DNA from: SABY01 sp964593705
GTDB taxonomy: Bacteria; Bacteroidota; Bacteroidia; Bacteroidales; 4484-276
Assembly (NCBI GenBank): GCA_964593705.1
Contig: CAZQIV010000014.1
Coordinates: 13,181 to 77,180 of the forward strand
Direction of reading: 5' to 3'
DNA length: 64,000 bases
Of the stretch, positions 25,056 to 33,691 are shown one piece after another; within the stretch, counting starts at the first letter, position 1, and every line of letters begins with the position of its first letter. The notes under the pieces were generated by a model that saw only the letters and a list, made by a program, of their open reading frames with translations, did not search any database and had not been told where the DNA came from. The translations under genes and the position numbers were made by a program.

Positions 25056-25296
25056 TCAGCAAAAAGTTAAACCTTTTGTAGAAATATTGACAAGGTCATA
25101 GTTATTCAATTTGTCAATAAAACTTGTTCCCTCTTTTAAGGATTTATAACATTCTGAAAAATTTGTCTTTTTGAGAACTTCATGATTCGCAACTTCTGGA
25201 AAAGGTTTTAAATCTTGAATTAGGGTCTTGATTTCGCATTCCTGTTTTACAAATGTTTAAAATCGGATACTTTTCCTCGCTCATGGTGTTGTTCAT
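25056..25296 (-). pseudogene. Frameshifted remnant of an unknown small gene beside the transposase
   Basis: On the minus strand an ATG at 25294-25296 opens MNNTMSEEKYPILNICK; then the coding look moves to another frame (TFVKQECEIKTLIQDLKPFP, then EVANHEVLKKTNFSECYK, SLKEGTSFIDKLNNYDLVN) which ends with TGA at 25056-25058. A stop separates the two frames, so at least one frameshift has occurred. Codon pattern and amino-acid composition look genuine. Family not recognised. It lies immediately upstream of the transposase fragment. Confidence 0.4.
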
Positions 25297-25362
25297 TTCC
25301 TGTGCTTGTTTTTGTCCGGCTAAATTATGAATTATTCAAGAGAAGCAATAAATTTCAGGTCT

Positions 25363-26651
25363 TTAGGATTCCCTGGCTATCCATCCTATTTTATCAAAAA
25401 CATAAAACGAAAGTGATAATACAACCCCAACAACTGCGGCCAGAGCCATGCCCGTAAGTTGCATCGAGCCAATGTGGATGGCGGCTTTGCTAAGGCCTGC
25501 AACAAAAGTGGTGGCCCCGATAACCATATTTCGCATATTGCTAAAATCCACTTTTTGCTCTACCAGCATTCGCAAACCCTGCACGGCAATTACTCCGTAA
25601 AGGAGTATTGTAATGCCGCCCATAACCGGTATCGGGATGGACGAAATGGCTGCCGAAACTTTTCCGATGCACGAAAATGCTATGGCCAACAATGCCGCTC
25701 CCTGAATCACCCACACTGAATATACCCTTGTAATGGCCATTACCCCAATATTTTCGCCATAGGTAGTGTTGGGCGTTGAACCGGTGAATCCCGAAATTAT
25801 GTTGCTTATGCCATCGCCCAGGAGCGAAAGATGTAAGCCCGGCTTTGCCATTAAATCTGTGTCGGTGATTTTTCCGGTTACCACAAGATGGCCAATGTGT
25901 TCGGCTAAAACCACAATACATGCCGGTGCGATAATGATCATAGCATTGAAGTCGAGAACAGGTGCCTGGAAGTGTGGCAAGGCAAACCAATGTGCATTGA
26001 TGATGGATGCTGTGTCAACCATGCCCATAAATAAGGCGAGCACATATCCTCCGGTTACCGCAACAAGAATGGGGATAACCTGCAAAAAACCCCTGAACAT
26101 CACCGATCCGGCAACTCCAATGAGTAAGGTTATCATCGAAACAATTAAGACCCTGTGATCCATCTCAAAGGGTTCAACAACCTTTCCCACATCGTTGGCC
26201 AGGGCGCTAAGCCGGCTTGCTGAGCTGCAACCGGAGCAAGCTCCAGACCAATTACTGCCACAACAGCACCCATAACCACGGGCGGCATCACAACGTTAAT
26301 CCATTTTATGCCCCAGCGTTTTACGACAAACGACATTAGGACAAAGAAAAATCCAAAAGCGATAAAACCCGATTGTGCATGATTAAAACTGCCATAGCTG
26401 TTGATGATGAGCAGTGCCGGAGCGATAAATGCAAAACTGGAGCCCAGGTATGCCGGAATACCCCCTTTGGTAACCCATGAGTAAATAAGTGTGCCTATGC
26501 CATTCATCAGCAGTGCTATGGCGGGATCGATACCCAAAAGGACAGGTATCAGAATTGTCGCACCAAACATGGCCGTGAGGTGCTGGAAACTGAGGGGTAA
26601 AGTGTTGAAAAACGAAAGTTTTTCGTGGATACCAATGATGCGTCTTTTCAT
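25363..26651 (-). pseudogene. NCS2-family uracil/xanthine permease split by one frameshift
   Basis: Two overlapping frames together make a normal-length NCS2 permease. The upstream frame (to 26145) has KLSFFNTLPLSFQHLTAMFG and GIPAYLGSSFAFIAPALLI; the downstream frame (26190 to 25363) has FGxxExxGH-equivalent VVLAEHIGHLVVTG, GDGISNIISGFTGSTPNTTY and VMGGITILLYGVIAVQGLRM. The join is near 26200-26208, where a single missing base would turn GLAPWPTMWERL back into the ALANDVGKVVEPFEM frame. Start taken at MKRRIIGIHEKL (26651); MKKYPLLF at 26690 is the alternative. Either a recent inactivation or a sequencing/assembly error; both halves are otherwise undamaged. Confidence 0.85.
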
Positions 26652-26876
26652 TTCGATTAACTTTTTAAATAGAAGCGGGTATTTCTTCAAATAAATTAAT
26701 CAAAAATACAAAGAATCGGAGTGCAATCAGAACATTGAAAATAATGTCCTACTACCATTTTTGTGGAACTCTATTTTTAGGGATTGGCAGGTTCTCTTGA
26801 CTGGCTACTGAAGACTGTGAACTGAAAAATTAAAAAAGCCTTTCCATTAAATTAGCAGTAGTTCCGAGAATAAATT

Positions 26877-27551
26877 TTACTGAAGCACGAATTTCACCTG
26901 CATAACATACTTAACGCTCACCAGTTTTCCATCCAAAAACCCGGGTTCCCAACGAGGCATCAAATGTGCTACCCTCAGTGCCTCCTCGTTCAATCCTCCG
27001 CCGGGGCCTCTTAGCACCTGAATATCATGAATGCTGCCATCTTTGGAAACCACAAACGAAATATAAACCGGGCCGCTTATGTTGCTTTCGCGGGCGAAGA
27101 CCGGATACCGAAGGTTATTCCTTAAAAATTGTATTATGGCGGGCTCTCCACCCGGAAAACATGGTGGCTTATCGGCGAACAAAACAGGAGTATCTTCCTC
27201 AAGGGGAGCTTCGTCCGGAATTTCCGGGATATAATCAATTGCAGCAGTGTATGGGGTATCTTCAACATCAATTTTAAAATCAGGATCTACTTCTGTAAAG
27301 TTGTCAACCTCATTAATAATCGTTGTTGGGGGTGGGGGAGGTACGGGTTTATCTTCCTTGATTTTTGTGATTACAGGAAGCTCTTCGATAGTTTGATCAA
27401 CTCTTTTATCAAAATCTAAAAAGCCTGAGCTTCTTTCCGATCGGTAATTAAAAGCCAGCAAAGCTGCAGAAAGCGCTACGATGAGTCCAATTTCCAAAAA
27501 GATAAACCTGTGCTTGTCCGGTGTGTTCGATTTTCTTGATTTGTAGTTCAT
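26877..27551 (-). CDS. TonB-family energy transducer
   Basis: 224 residues. Cytoplasmic start, one transmembrane helix at about 18-35 (IFLEIGLIVALSAALLAF), a proline-rich periplasmic region (KPVPPPPPTT near 69-78), then a TonB C-terminal domain (~130-224) with PGGEPAIIQFLRNNLRYP, YISFVVSKDGSIHDIQVLRG and VKYVMQVKFVL. It would link the ExbBD proton motor to outer-membrane receptors such as the one at 36695. No exbB/exbD nearby, which is usual for accessory Bacteroidota TonB genes. A 12-bp inverted repeat lies just upstream (27575-27609). Confidence 0.92.
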   Translation of the reverse strand: MNYKSRKSNTPDKHRFIFLEIGLIVALSAALLAFNYRSERSSGFLDFDKRVDQTIEELPVITKIKEDKPVPPPPPTTIINEVDNFTEVDPDFKIDVEDTPYTAAIDYIPEIPDEAPLEEDTPVLFADKPPCFPGGEPAIIQFLRNNLRYPVFARESNISGPVYISFVVSKDGSIHDIQVLRGPGGGLNEEALRVAHLMPRWEPGFLDGKLVSVKYVMQVKFVLQ

Positions 27552-27574
27552 TTTTGTTGATTTAGTACCTTATT

Positions 27575-27609
27575 TCTAATATTCTGACAAAAAATGGCAG
27601 AATATTAGA
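27575..27609. repeat. Inverted repeat upstream of the TonB gene
   Basis: TCTAATATTCTG at 27575-27586 and CAGAATATTAGA at 27598-27609 are perfect 12-bp arms around an 11-nt spacer, 23 bp upstream of the start codon. An operator or an mRNA leader hairpin are both possible. Confidence 0.6.
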
Positions 27610-27713
27610 GATAAGATACCCAAGCAAAATTTAAAATGCATTGTCGTTATTATGAAATGAAGAGTAATAATAAAGCTCTTAATTGCAAAATATGCATTTA
27701 TAAATTTTGCCGA

Positions 27714-27793
27714 CTAACTTGGACAAACCAAAACAGGAATACACCATAAGTTTTACATGATCACCTTGTTTAGTTTTGGCTTGTCCAAGTTAG
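27714..27793. mobile_element. 80-bp MITE-like element with 21-bp terminal inverted repeats
   Basis: CTAACTTGGACAAACCAAAA(C) at 27714-27734 is repeated inverted at 27773-27793 with one mismatch. The right part (27741-27794) matches 63947-64000 in opposite orientation with a single difference over 54 bp, showing that it shares its end with a larger element at the window edge. No coding capacity. Confidence 0.8.
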
Positions 27794-28154
27794 GTTAGTA
27801 AAATGATTTGATTAACAAAAACAAAACGGATTTTAAAATGGCGAAATTTTGGAAATGCGGGATGTGGCGGGGTTTAATAAGTTTAAGGATAATGAGGGTT
27901 GGTTTTACCAACACATCATTTACCGCCAACTTTCGCCTCCCTGAAAGTCTAAACGCCTGTCATTCTGATCTGCCAACCAGTGGAGAAGAATCTATTTTTA
28001 GTCTTGAGCTTTTCACGGATAACCGTGGGAAACAAATTCTTCCTTTGTGCCTTTCTTCCTTTGTGGTTAAAGATTTCTATCCCAAATTACTTTTCGGCAA
28101 TTATTCAAAGGCCATTTAGCCAGGATAAAAATCTAAAGTTTTTTTTGCCGGAGC

Positions 28155-28184
28155 TTTGTTTTATTAAAAAATAAAATACATTTG
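28155..28184 (+). promoter_or_regulatory. Promoter of the trp leader/trpB unit
   Basis: TTTG at 28155-28158, 18-bp gap, TACATTTG at 28177-28184. Transcription should begin at about 28190, some 14 nt before the leader peptide ATG. Confidence 0.7.
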
Positions 28185-28203
28185 CAACTCAAAACAAGAC
28201 ATA

Positions 28204-28260
28204 ATGATACAAATTCAAAATAATTGGTGGTGGTGTAAATTTATTCGGGAAGTTGAATAA
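28204..28260 (+). CDS. trpL: trp operon leader peptide with three consecutive Trp codons
   Basis: An 18-codon ORF (MIQIQNNWWWCKFIREVE) with TGG TGG TGG at 28225-28233 and TAA at 28258-28260. It starts ~14 nt after a strong promoter, ends 26 nt before an intrinsic terminator (28287-28312 stem) and lies upstream of trpB: the classical layout of ribosome-mediated transcription attenuation. Charged tRNA-Trp lets the ribosome finish and the terminator form; shortage stalls it on the WWW codons. With the ribosome stalled there, UUCGG at 28244-28248 could pair with CCGGA at 28291-28295 of the terminator stem (one G-U pair) as an antiterminator. A small hairpin TTTATTC/GAATAAA (28240-28246 with 28255-28261) overlaps the stop. 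The Rfam family Bacteroid-trp describes related leaders. Confidence 0.9.
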   Translation: MIQIQNNWWWCKFIREVE

Positions 28261-28286
28261 ATCGACACTTATTTACCATAAACAAT

Positions 28287-28318
28287 AAGGCCGGAGATTA
28301 TTCTCCGGCCTTTTTTTG
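28287..28318 (+). terminator. Attenuator terminator of trpB
   Basis: AAGGCCGGAGA (28287-28297) pairs with TCTCCGGCCTT (28302-28312) around the loop TTAT, followed by T residues to 28317. It lies between leader peptide and structural gene, so it acts as a regulated attenuator rather than an end-of-operon terminator. Confidence 0.93.
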
Positions 28319-28345
28319 TGTAAAAATCTCAAAATTCAAAATAGC

Positions 28346-28515
28346 GAACCAATAACAATTAATCCCGAAAAATCGGGATTTCCCCGAAGGATCGGGGCAG
28401 GCAGCTTCGCTCAACAATTAACTAATAACAATTAACTAATAACAATTAACGAATCACAATTAACTAATAACAATTAACTAATAACAATTAACGAATAACA
28501 ATTAACAATTAACTA
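28346..28515. repeat. 14-bp tandem array between attenuator and trpB, interrupted by two palindromes
   Basis: AACAATTAACTAAT and variants repeat six to seven times head to tail from 28413 to the trpB start. A related ACCAATAACAATTAAT piece lies at 28348-28364, separated from the array by two palindromes: TCCCGA-AAAA-TCGGGA (28363-28378) and CCCCGA-AGGA-TCGGGG plus CAGGC (28382-28402). No unique spacers, so not CRISPR. Confidence 0.85.
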
Positions 28516-28517
28516 TC

Positions 28518-29723
28518 ATGGAAGTAAGACCACTATCAGAATTGTACACGAACATTAAACCCGGATTTTACGGCGAATATGGCGGAGCCCATGTGCCACC
28601 GGCATTACACAAAAATCTTGCACGGCTTGAAGAGGCATTTTTCAAGTTTAAAGATGATAAGGAATTTCAGGATGAGTTTATCCATTACCTGACAAAGTAT
28701 GTAGGCAGGCCATCGCCGCTTTACTTAGCTGCCAACTTATCGAAGGAGGTGGGAAGTAAAATTTACCTCAAGCGCGAAGACCTGAATCATACCGGGGCGC
28801 ATAAGATTAACAATACCATTGGTCAGGTGCTTTTGGCCAAGCGCATGGGGGCAAAGGAAATTATTGCCGAAACCGGTGCCGGGCAACATGGAGTTGCTAC
28901 GGCTACTGCGGCAGCTTTGTTTGGCATAAAGTGTAAAGTATTTATGGGTACGGTGGATATTGAACGGCAATCGGCCAATGTGAGCCGCATGAAATTGCTC
29001 AACGCCGAGGTAATTCCGGCAACTTCCGGTACGCAAACGCTGGCTGATGCAGTAAATGAAGCTTTGGGATATTTTATCGAAAACCCTGATTCCTTCTATA
29101 TGTTGGGATCACAGGTGGGGCCACATCCTTACCCAAACATGGTTGGATATTTCCAGAGTGTGATCGGGCAGGAAGCCCGCAACCAGATTTTTGAAGCTGA
29201 AGGCCGGTTGCCCGACAGTATTTTTGCCTGTGTGGGTGGTGGCTCCAATGCTATCGGATTGTTTCAGGGGTTTTTGAATGATGTTGATGTGAAAATGTAT
29301 GGTGCCGAAGGTGGGGGAGAAGGTGCAATCCCCAAAACAGCAGCTACACTTTCGCTGGGTAAAACCGGTGTTTTCCAGGGAACCTACAGCTATTGTCTTG
29401 TGGATGAAGAAGGAAATCCAACTACATCATACTCTATTGCAGCCGGGCTTGATTACCCGGGAATAAGTCCGCAACATGCATTTCTGAAAGATAGCAAAAG
29501 GGCTGAATATTTCCCTGTGCTCGACCAGGATGCCATCAATGCTTATGTTATGCTTTCGCGAAAGGAAGGGATAATTCCAGCCATCGAATCGGCTCATGCC
29601 GTGGCTCTGGCCATGAAAATAATGAAGGATAAAAAAGGACTTGCCGTAATTAATCTATCGGGAAGGGGAGACAAAGATGTGGAGCGCAAGCTTGAAAACT
29701 TCATTTACAAGAAGTTTATTTAA
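28518..29723 (+). CDS. trpB: Tryptophan synthase beta subunit
   Basis: 401 residues, the TrpB1 length. The PLP lysine is K96 in HTGAHKINNTIGQ; the substrate loop ETGAGQHGVATATAA and the phosphate-binding GGGSNAIG are intact, as is the N-terminal FYGEYGGAHVPPAL. The enzyme condenses indole with serine to tryptophan, normally with TrpA. No trpA or other trp gene follows; the next gene is a radical SAM protein 180 bp away. The leader-peptide attenuator upstream shows that this gene itself is regulated by tryptophan supply. Confidence 0.97.
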   Translation: MEVRPLSELYTNIKPGFYGEYGGAHVPPALHKNLARLEEAFFKFKDDKEFQDEFIHYLTKYVGRPSPLYLAANLSKEVGSKIYLKREDLNHTGAHKINNTIGQVLLAKRMGAKEIIAETGAGQHGVATATAAALFGIKCKVFMGTVDIERQSANVSRMKLLNAEVIPATSGTQTLADAVNEALGYFIENPDSFYMLGSQVGPHPYPNMVGYFQSVIGQEARNQIFEAEGRLPDSIFACVGGGSNAIGLFQGFLNDVDVKMYGAEGGGEGAIPKTAATLSLGKTGVFQGTYSYCLVDEEGNPTTSYSIAAGLDYPGISPQHAFLKDSKRAEYFPVLDQDAINAYVMLSRKEGIIPAIESAHAVALAMKIMKDKKGLAVINLSGRGDKDVERKLENFIYKKFI

Positions 29724-29902
29724 ATTTTCAAGTGTGATTAACAAGCCGCTTTTGCATTCCAGATTATTATGTTCGAATCCCTCGTCGATTAGGCGGGGGA
29801 TTTTTTTTCACAATTATTTTTATTATTATCAAACAAAAATACGCCATAGGATAAGTAGTAAAACACAAATCACTCAAAGCATAATACTACATTTGTTGAC
29901 AC

Positions 29903-31741
29903 ATGAAAATACTATTGAATTGCTTGCCACCGGCAGACACGAACAGCCCCTCAATATCGCTTTCGATTCTTAAGAAATTTATGGTAAATACTGGTTTTAA
30001 GACTGAAATTAAATACTGGAATTTCTTGCTGTCGTTGATGTCGGATTATGTGGATAGCGAAGATTCTGAAATCAGAATATTGCCTTTTCTTTCGATAATT
30101 AACGATCGTAATAATAACCCGAAAGGCAATAAGCGAATTCTTTCACTGCTACAAAAACTTGACCCCGGGCACATCATCGACGACCCGAATTTTTATTCAA
30201 CATATTTAGAAAGTAAAAAGAAACAAATTTCCGAAATCATTCGAAATGAATTAAAGCTTATTGATTTTGAGGAGGTTTCACTTTTCGGAATCAGTGCAAA
30301 ATATTACCAATGGATTCCGGGAATGATCCTGGCCGAAGAAATTAAAAAGATTGCACCGAAAGTAAAAATTATTGTAGGTGGATTTGGAAGCAAGAATGCT
30401 GCTCATGAAGCCATGAAGATTTGTACACACTTCGACTTTGGCTGCTGGGGCGAAGGTGAATATCAATTGTTAGAATTAGTACAACAACTTCAAAATGAAA
30501 CTCCTGATTTCAGATGTGTTCCACGCATGATTTACCATGATTCGGATGAGATTAAACCATCCTCCACAAACAAAAGTGAATATCTGGATTTTGATAACTA
30601 TATTTTCCCTGACTATGATGACTATGTAAACACCCTCCCGGAGCATTTGGACACGGATAAAATTAACTTCCCAATTAACACCATTCGCTCTTGTCATTGG
30701 GGAAAGTGCAAGTTTTGTGATTTTAACAAAGGCTATAAATTAAGAACCCGAAGTCCCGAATGTATCGTAAGGGAAATTGAACATCTTAATCGGGAATATG
30801 GCATTACACAATTTTCGTTTGTGGATAGCGACACATTTGGAAACCTGGAGCATTTCGAAGAGTTACTTGATTTAATTATCGCCTTAAGGTATCAAAACGA
30901 AGAAGATTACATGTTCTGGGCAGAGATTATCCCAAATGCTTTTTTTAATGCAGGGCTCATGGAGAAAATGGCCATTGCCGGATTTAAAAATATTTTTATC
31001 GGCTACGATGGGCTTTCCGATGCATTGTTGCAAAAAATGGGCAAGAGCAATAGTTTTTCTGATAATATTCTATTTGTAAAATACTCACTTAAAAATGGAA
31101 TTAATCCGGTGGTTAATGTAATTAAGCATGTGCCGGGAGAAACTGAAGATGACGTACAGGAATGCATAAAGAACTTGCATTTTTTGAGGTTCTTTTACAA
31201 GGATAGCCTGGTTGACTTTTCGCATATATATGTTGATTTGGTGCTTTCATCGATGACAAAATATTATGCATCAATGCCTGCAGATGAAAGGGGAAATTAT
31301 GATTGTGATGACATCACCTATTTGATGCCGGATTATTTTTCGGACAATGAAAATCGCTTTCATTTATTCAGATACAAAAATAATGTGCCGGCAAATACCA
31401 GGGAGTGGGAAAAGCTGATCGGGATTGAAAACTATTACCTTAGCAACCGGTTTAGCTATATTATCCAGGAGAACAATGGTGTATATTACTACACCGAATA
31501 TTGCAATGATGTAGAGATTGAAAATATTGTTTTTGGAAACCCTTATTATGGGCATGTTTTGAAAGCTGTTGAGCACAAAGTATGTCCATTTTCCCGGCTC
31601 TACCACGACATCAAAAAAGCATTCCCCGGAATCACAGAGGGCCACTTAAAGGAAATACTCAAAGATCTTAAGGCTGCGCGTTTGATTTATTTCAATGCGG
31701 AATTTTCCAATATTATTTCGGTAATTGAATTGGGGAAATAA
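29903..31741 (+). CDS. B12-binding-domain radical SAM protein with CX4CX2C motif
   Basis: 612 residues. An N-terminal cobalamin-binding Rossmann domain spans roughly 100-205 (EVSLFGISAKYYQWIPGMIL, IKIIVGGFGSKNAA, FDFGCWGEGEYQLLELVQQL) and lacks the DxHxxG histidine, as in most B12 radical SAM enzymes. The radical SAM core starts with C264-HWGK-C269-KF-C272: four residues between the first two cysteines instead of three, a spacing seen in RiPP-type B12 radical SAM methyltransferases. The C-terminal ~70 residues (FPGITEGHLKEILKDLKAARL) look like a winged helix. Possible role: methylation of a peptide or small molecule. No precursor peptide or transporter was seen nearby, so the substrate is unknown. 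Confidence 0.85.
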   Translation: MKILLNCLPPADTNSPSISLSILKKFMVNTGFKTEIKYWNFLLSLMSDYVDSEDSEIRILPFLSIINDRNNNPKGNKRILSLLQKLDPGHIIDDPNFYSTYLESKKKQISEIIRNELKLIDFEEVSLFGISAKYYQWIPGMILAEEIKKIAPKVKIIVGGFGSKNAAHEAMKICTHFDFGCWGEGEYQLLELVQQLQNETPDFRCVPRMIYHDSDEIKPSSTNKSEYLDFDNYIFPDYDDYVNTLPEHLDTDKINFPINTIRSCHWGKCKFCDFNKGYKLRTRSPECIVREIEHLNREYGITQFSFVDSDTFGNLEHFEELLDLIIALRYQNEEDYMFWAEIIPNAFFNAGLMEKMAIAGFKNIFIGYDGLSDALLQKMGKSNSFSDNILFVKYSLKNGINPVVNVIKHVPGETEDDVQECIKNLHFLRFFYKDSLVDFSHIYVDLVLSSMTKYYASMPADERGNYDCDDITYLMPDYFSDNENRFHLFRYKNNVPANTREWEKLIGIENYYLSNRFSYIIQENNGVYYYTEYCNDVEIENIVFGNPYYGHVLKAVEHKVCPFSRLYHDIKKAFPGITEGHLKEILKDLKAARLIYFNAEFSNIISVIELGK

Positions 31742-32003
31742 TAGATCAAGTGGTACTACTGCATATTTAGTGGGAAGACTAAATAGTGTCGGTCTATAAA
31801 CTCTCCATCCACCATACACCCCTCTAACTCCCCTAAAGGGGAGAACCAGCCAGTGCCTTGGCAGCGAGGGATTTCCCCTTTAGGGGACTAAGGGGTCGCA
31901 CCAGCAAAATCAGAAAAGAGCTGACTTTATAGACCGACACTAAATAGTGCGTGTCCAGAATGTCATCATCAAAAAAATAGATTTCTCTCCGCCAGCCGGC
32001 GGA
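31742..32003. other. Repeat-filled spacer, left part of a 1.1-kb gene-free region
   Basis: The gene-free region 31742-32855 holds only repeats. Here: GTACTACTGCATATTTAGTG (31753-31772; inverted counterpart near 40241-40258), an ACTCCCCTAAAGGGGAG block (31828-31844) with CCCCTTTAGGGG at 31875-31886, and GACCGACACTAAATAGTG near 31933-31950. Confidence 0.55.
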
Positions 32004-32105
32004 TCGAAATGACAAGGCGTAGGTTTTTATGTGGGTGGGTGAAAGTGGGCGCTTCGCGCCCACTTTCACCCACCCCTTTCACAGCCCAGGGCTTTGTCAT
32101 TTACC
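32004..32105. repeat. Modular palindromic element, copy 2 (inner hairpin 32033-32075)
   Basis: Outer repeats TCGAAATGACA (32004-32014) and TGTCATTTACC (32095-32105). The inner hairpin has perfect 20-bp arms around TTC. Arm sequence is the same as in copy 1 (GTGGGCGC/GCGCCCAC next to the loop), and the total length is also 102 bp. Confidence 0.85.
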
Positions 32106-32456
32106 CGTAGGGATGCCTATGGCACGACTGGAAAAACGAAGCGAAGCAAAGTTTTGAAAGGAGAAATCTCAAATTCAATCACTTAAAAGACGGACACTAA
32201 ATATCAAGAAATTTTTACATTATAAAAAAAAATTCTACAAAAATGGTAGTTGAACCGATCCAGTTAAAATACTTACTCTCGTTTCATAATTTAATGCAGA
32301 GCATAGTTTCAATGGATCAAGACAAATTCCTCGGGGAATAAGACTTTTTGAATTTACAAAAACATTCGCTACAGTTTATCAGCTCATTACAGTTTTCATC
32401 AAAAAAGCATCTTTTTGTTCCTTTTTTATTTCAAGTCTAAGTGTCAAAATGTAAAA

Positions 32457-32680
32457 ACTCAGTATGAGTTTAGGTATTGTAGTAAAGTGGTTGCATTAAA
32501 TTCTCAACAACTCAGTATGAGTTGAGCTATCAAGTATTGCTTTCAAATGGAGGGTTAATATATTCATAGCGAAACTTCCCGAAAAATCGGGACAGGCTGT
32601 ACCGGGTTTTATGTGCTATCTCGGAAATCAATAAACTACAATATCACAACCTCCCGCATGGGCGGGACAGGCTGTACCGG
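32457..32680. repeat. Paired short palindromes: two ACTCAGTATGAGT sites and two CAGGC-tailed units
   Basis: ACTCAGTATGAGT occurs at 32457-32469 and 32510-32522 (arms ACTCA/TGAGT). TCCCGA-AAAA-TCGGGA and TCCCGC-ATGG-GCGGGA follow at 32577-32592 and 32652-32667, each continuing CAGGCTGTACCGGGTTT. Same context, different but complementary arms. No gene is seen between 32106 and 32855. Confidence 0.8.
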
Positions 32681-32855
32681 GTTTGAGGCACAATGTTCCT
32701 AGACCAGCAATATTGTGACTGAAAAACAATTATCTAAAGTACAAGTTAATAGAAAAATGGGACGCATAGGTAAAAGGTTGGTTTTATACTCCACCTATAA
32801 GGTTTTCAAAATTTGTTCCCCAGCTTTTTGGTTTGATCCATTTCAATCAAACGTA

Positions 32856-33638
32856 TTAATATTTATTGTAACGCTTGCCAAAAGTAAAACTCAGATAAAA
32901 GTTGAGGAAATAATAGTGCTTGTCGCGAAAGGCCATGATGGGAATGGGGATGGGATACCCATCGATCATTACCCCGGTCTCCAGGGCTTTTATGCTTGTT
33001 TTGTATTCACCAAACTCAAAATTGAGCCCAACTTTAGCATATAGGCCGGGATAGAATTTGGTTTCGTCAATTCCATCCAAAAAAGGAGCCCGGCCATAGA
33101 TGTTTTCGATGAAGTGCGTTTCTGGGTCGTACTTTTCCGATTCGATGTTATTGTAATTGTATTGATTGATAATGTAGAGGTAAATGGGTTTTGCAATGGC
33201 AAGGCTAATTCCTCCATAATAGGCAACCCGCACTTCAACACCCCCCCAATAGGGTTTTGTGTTTAGCCGGTGTTGTCGTCCCAGGCCAGTACGGATATTG
33301 TAAACTTTATTAAGCTTTCCATAAACATAGCTGTTGGCATTGCTGTAGTAAGCCCCGTAAAAATTTACACGTACCTGCTTGTCGCCCTTTATGCCAAAAA
33401 CTTCAACTTCCAATATGTTTTTCCTGAAAGCATTTTCGTTAAAACCCTTCCTGAATAAAAACCCAAAACCCCTGGTATAGAGCATGACACCGCCCGAAAT
33501 TTCTTTTTTAAGGATGACTTTATTGAGGATGGTGTCGATCTCCTCAAAAGCCACATCTTCCTCATTTTGGGCGAAACTGGCATAGCCCGACCCAATAAAG
33601 AGGAGTAATATTGATATTTTGAGAAAATACTTCATCAT
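32856..33638 (-). CDS. Conserved secreted/outer-membrane protein of unknown function
   Basis: 260 residues with a signal peptide (KYFLKISILLLFIGSGYASFA). The mature part is rich in aromatic residues and alternating strands (LYTRGFGFLFRKGFNENAF, VEVRVAYYGGISLAIAKPIY, FYPGLYAKVGLNFEFGEY) and ends in a strand-rich tail (YFLNFYLSFTFGKRYNKY), consistent with an outer-membrane barrel. Similar proteins are common in Bacteroidota and have no assigned role. No operon partners; a 45-codon lipoprotein gene lies 53 bp upstream on the same strand. Confidence 0.7.
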   Translation of the reverse strand: MMKYFLKISILLLFIGSGYASFAQNEEDVAFEEIDTILNKVILKKEISGGVMLYTRGFGFLFRKGFNENAFRKNILEVEVFGIKGDKQVRVNFYGAYYSNANSYVYGKLNKVYNIRTGLGRQHRLNTKPYWGGVEVRVAYYGGISLAIAKPIYLYIINQYNYNNIESEKYDPETHFIENIYGRAPFLDGIDETKFYPGLYAKVGLNFEFGEYKTSIKALETGVMIDGYPIPIPIMAFRDKHYYFLNFYLSFTFGKRYNKY

Positions 33639-33691
33639 GATTGAAAAATGAACACTTCGGTTTCAATTAAAAGAAAACCGGCTATGCAAAA

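Noticed and set aside
27808..28119. 103-codon ORF upstream of the trp leader
   Set aside because: It contains CTTTGTGGTTAAAG-type repeat phrases and has no recognisable domain or promoter.
28413..28515. CRISPR array
   Set aside because: The units are 14-bp head-to-tail repeats without unique spacers, and no cas genes are in the window.
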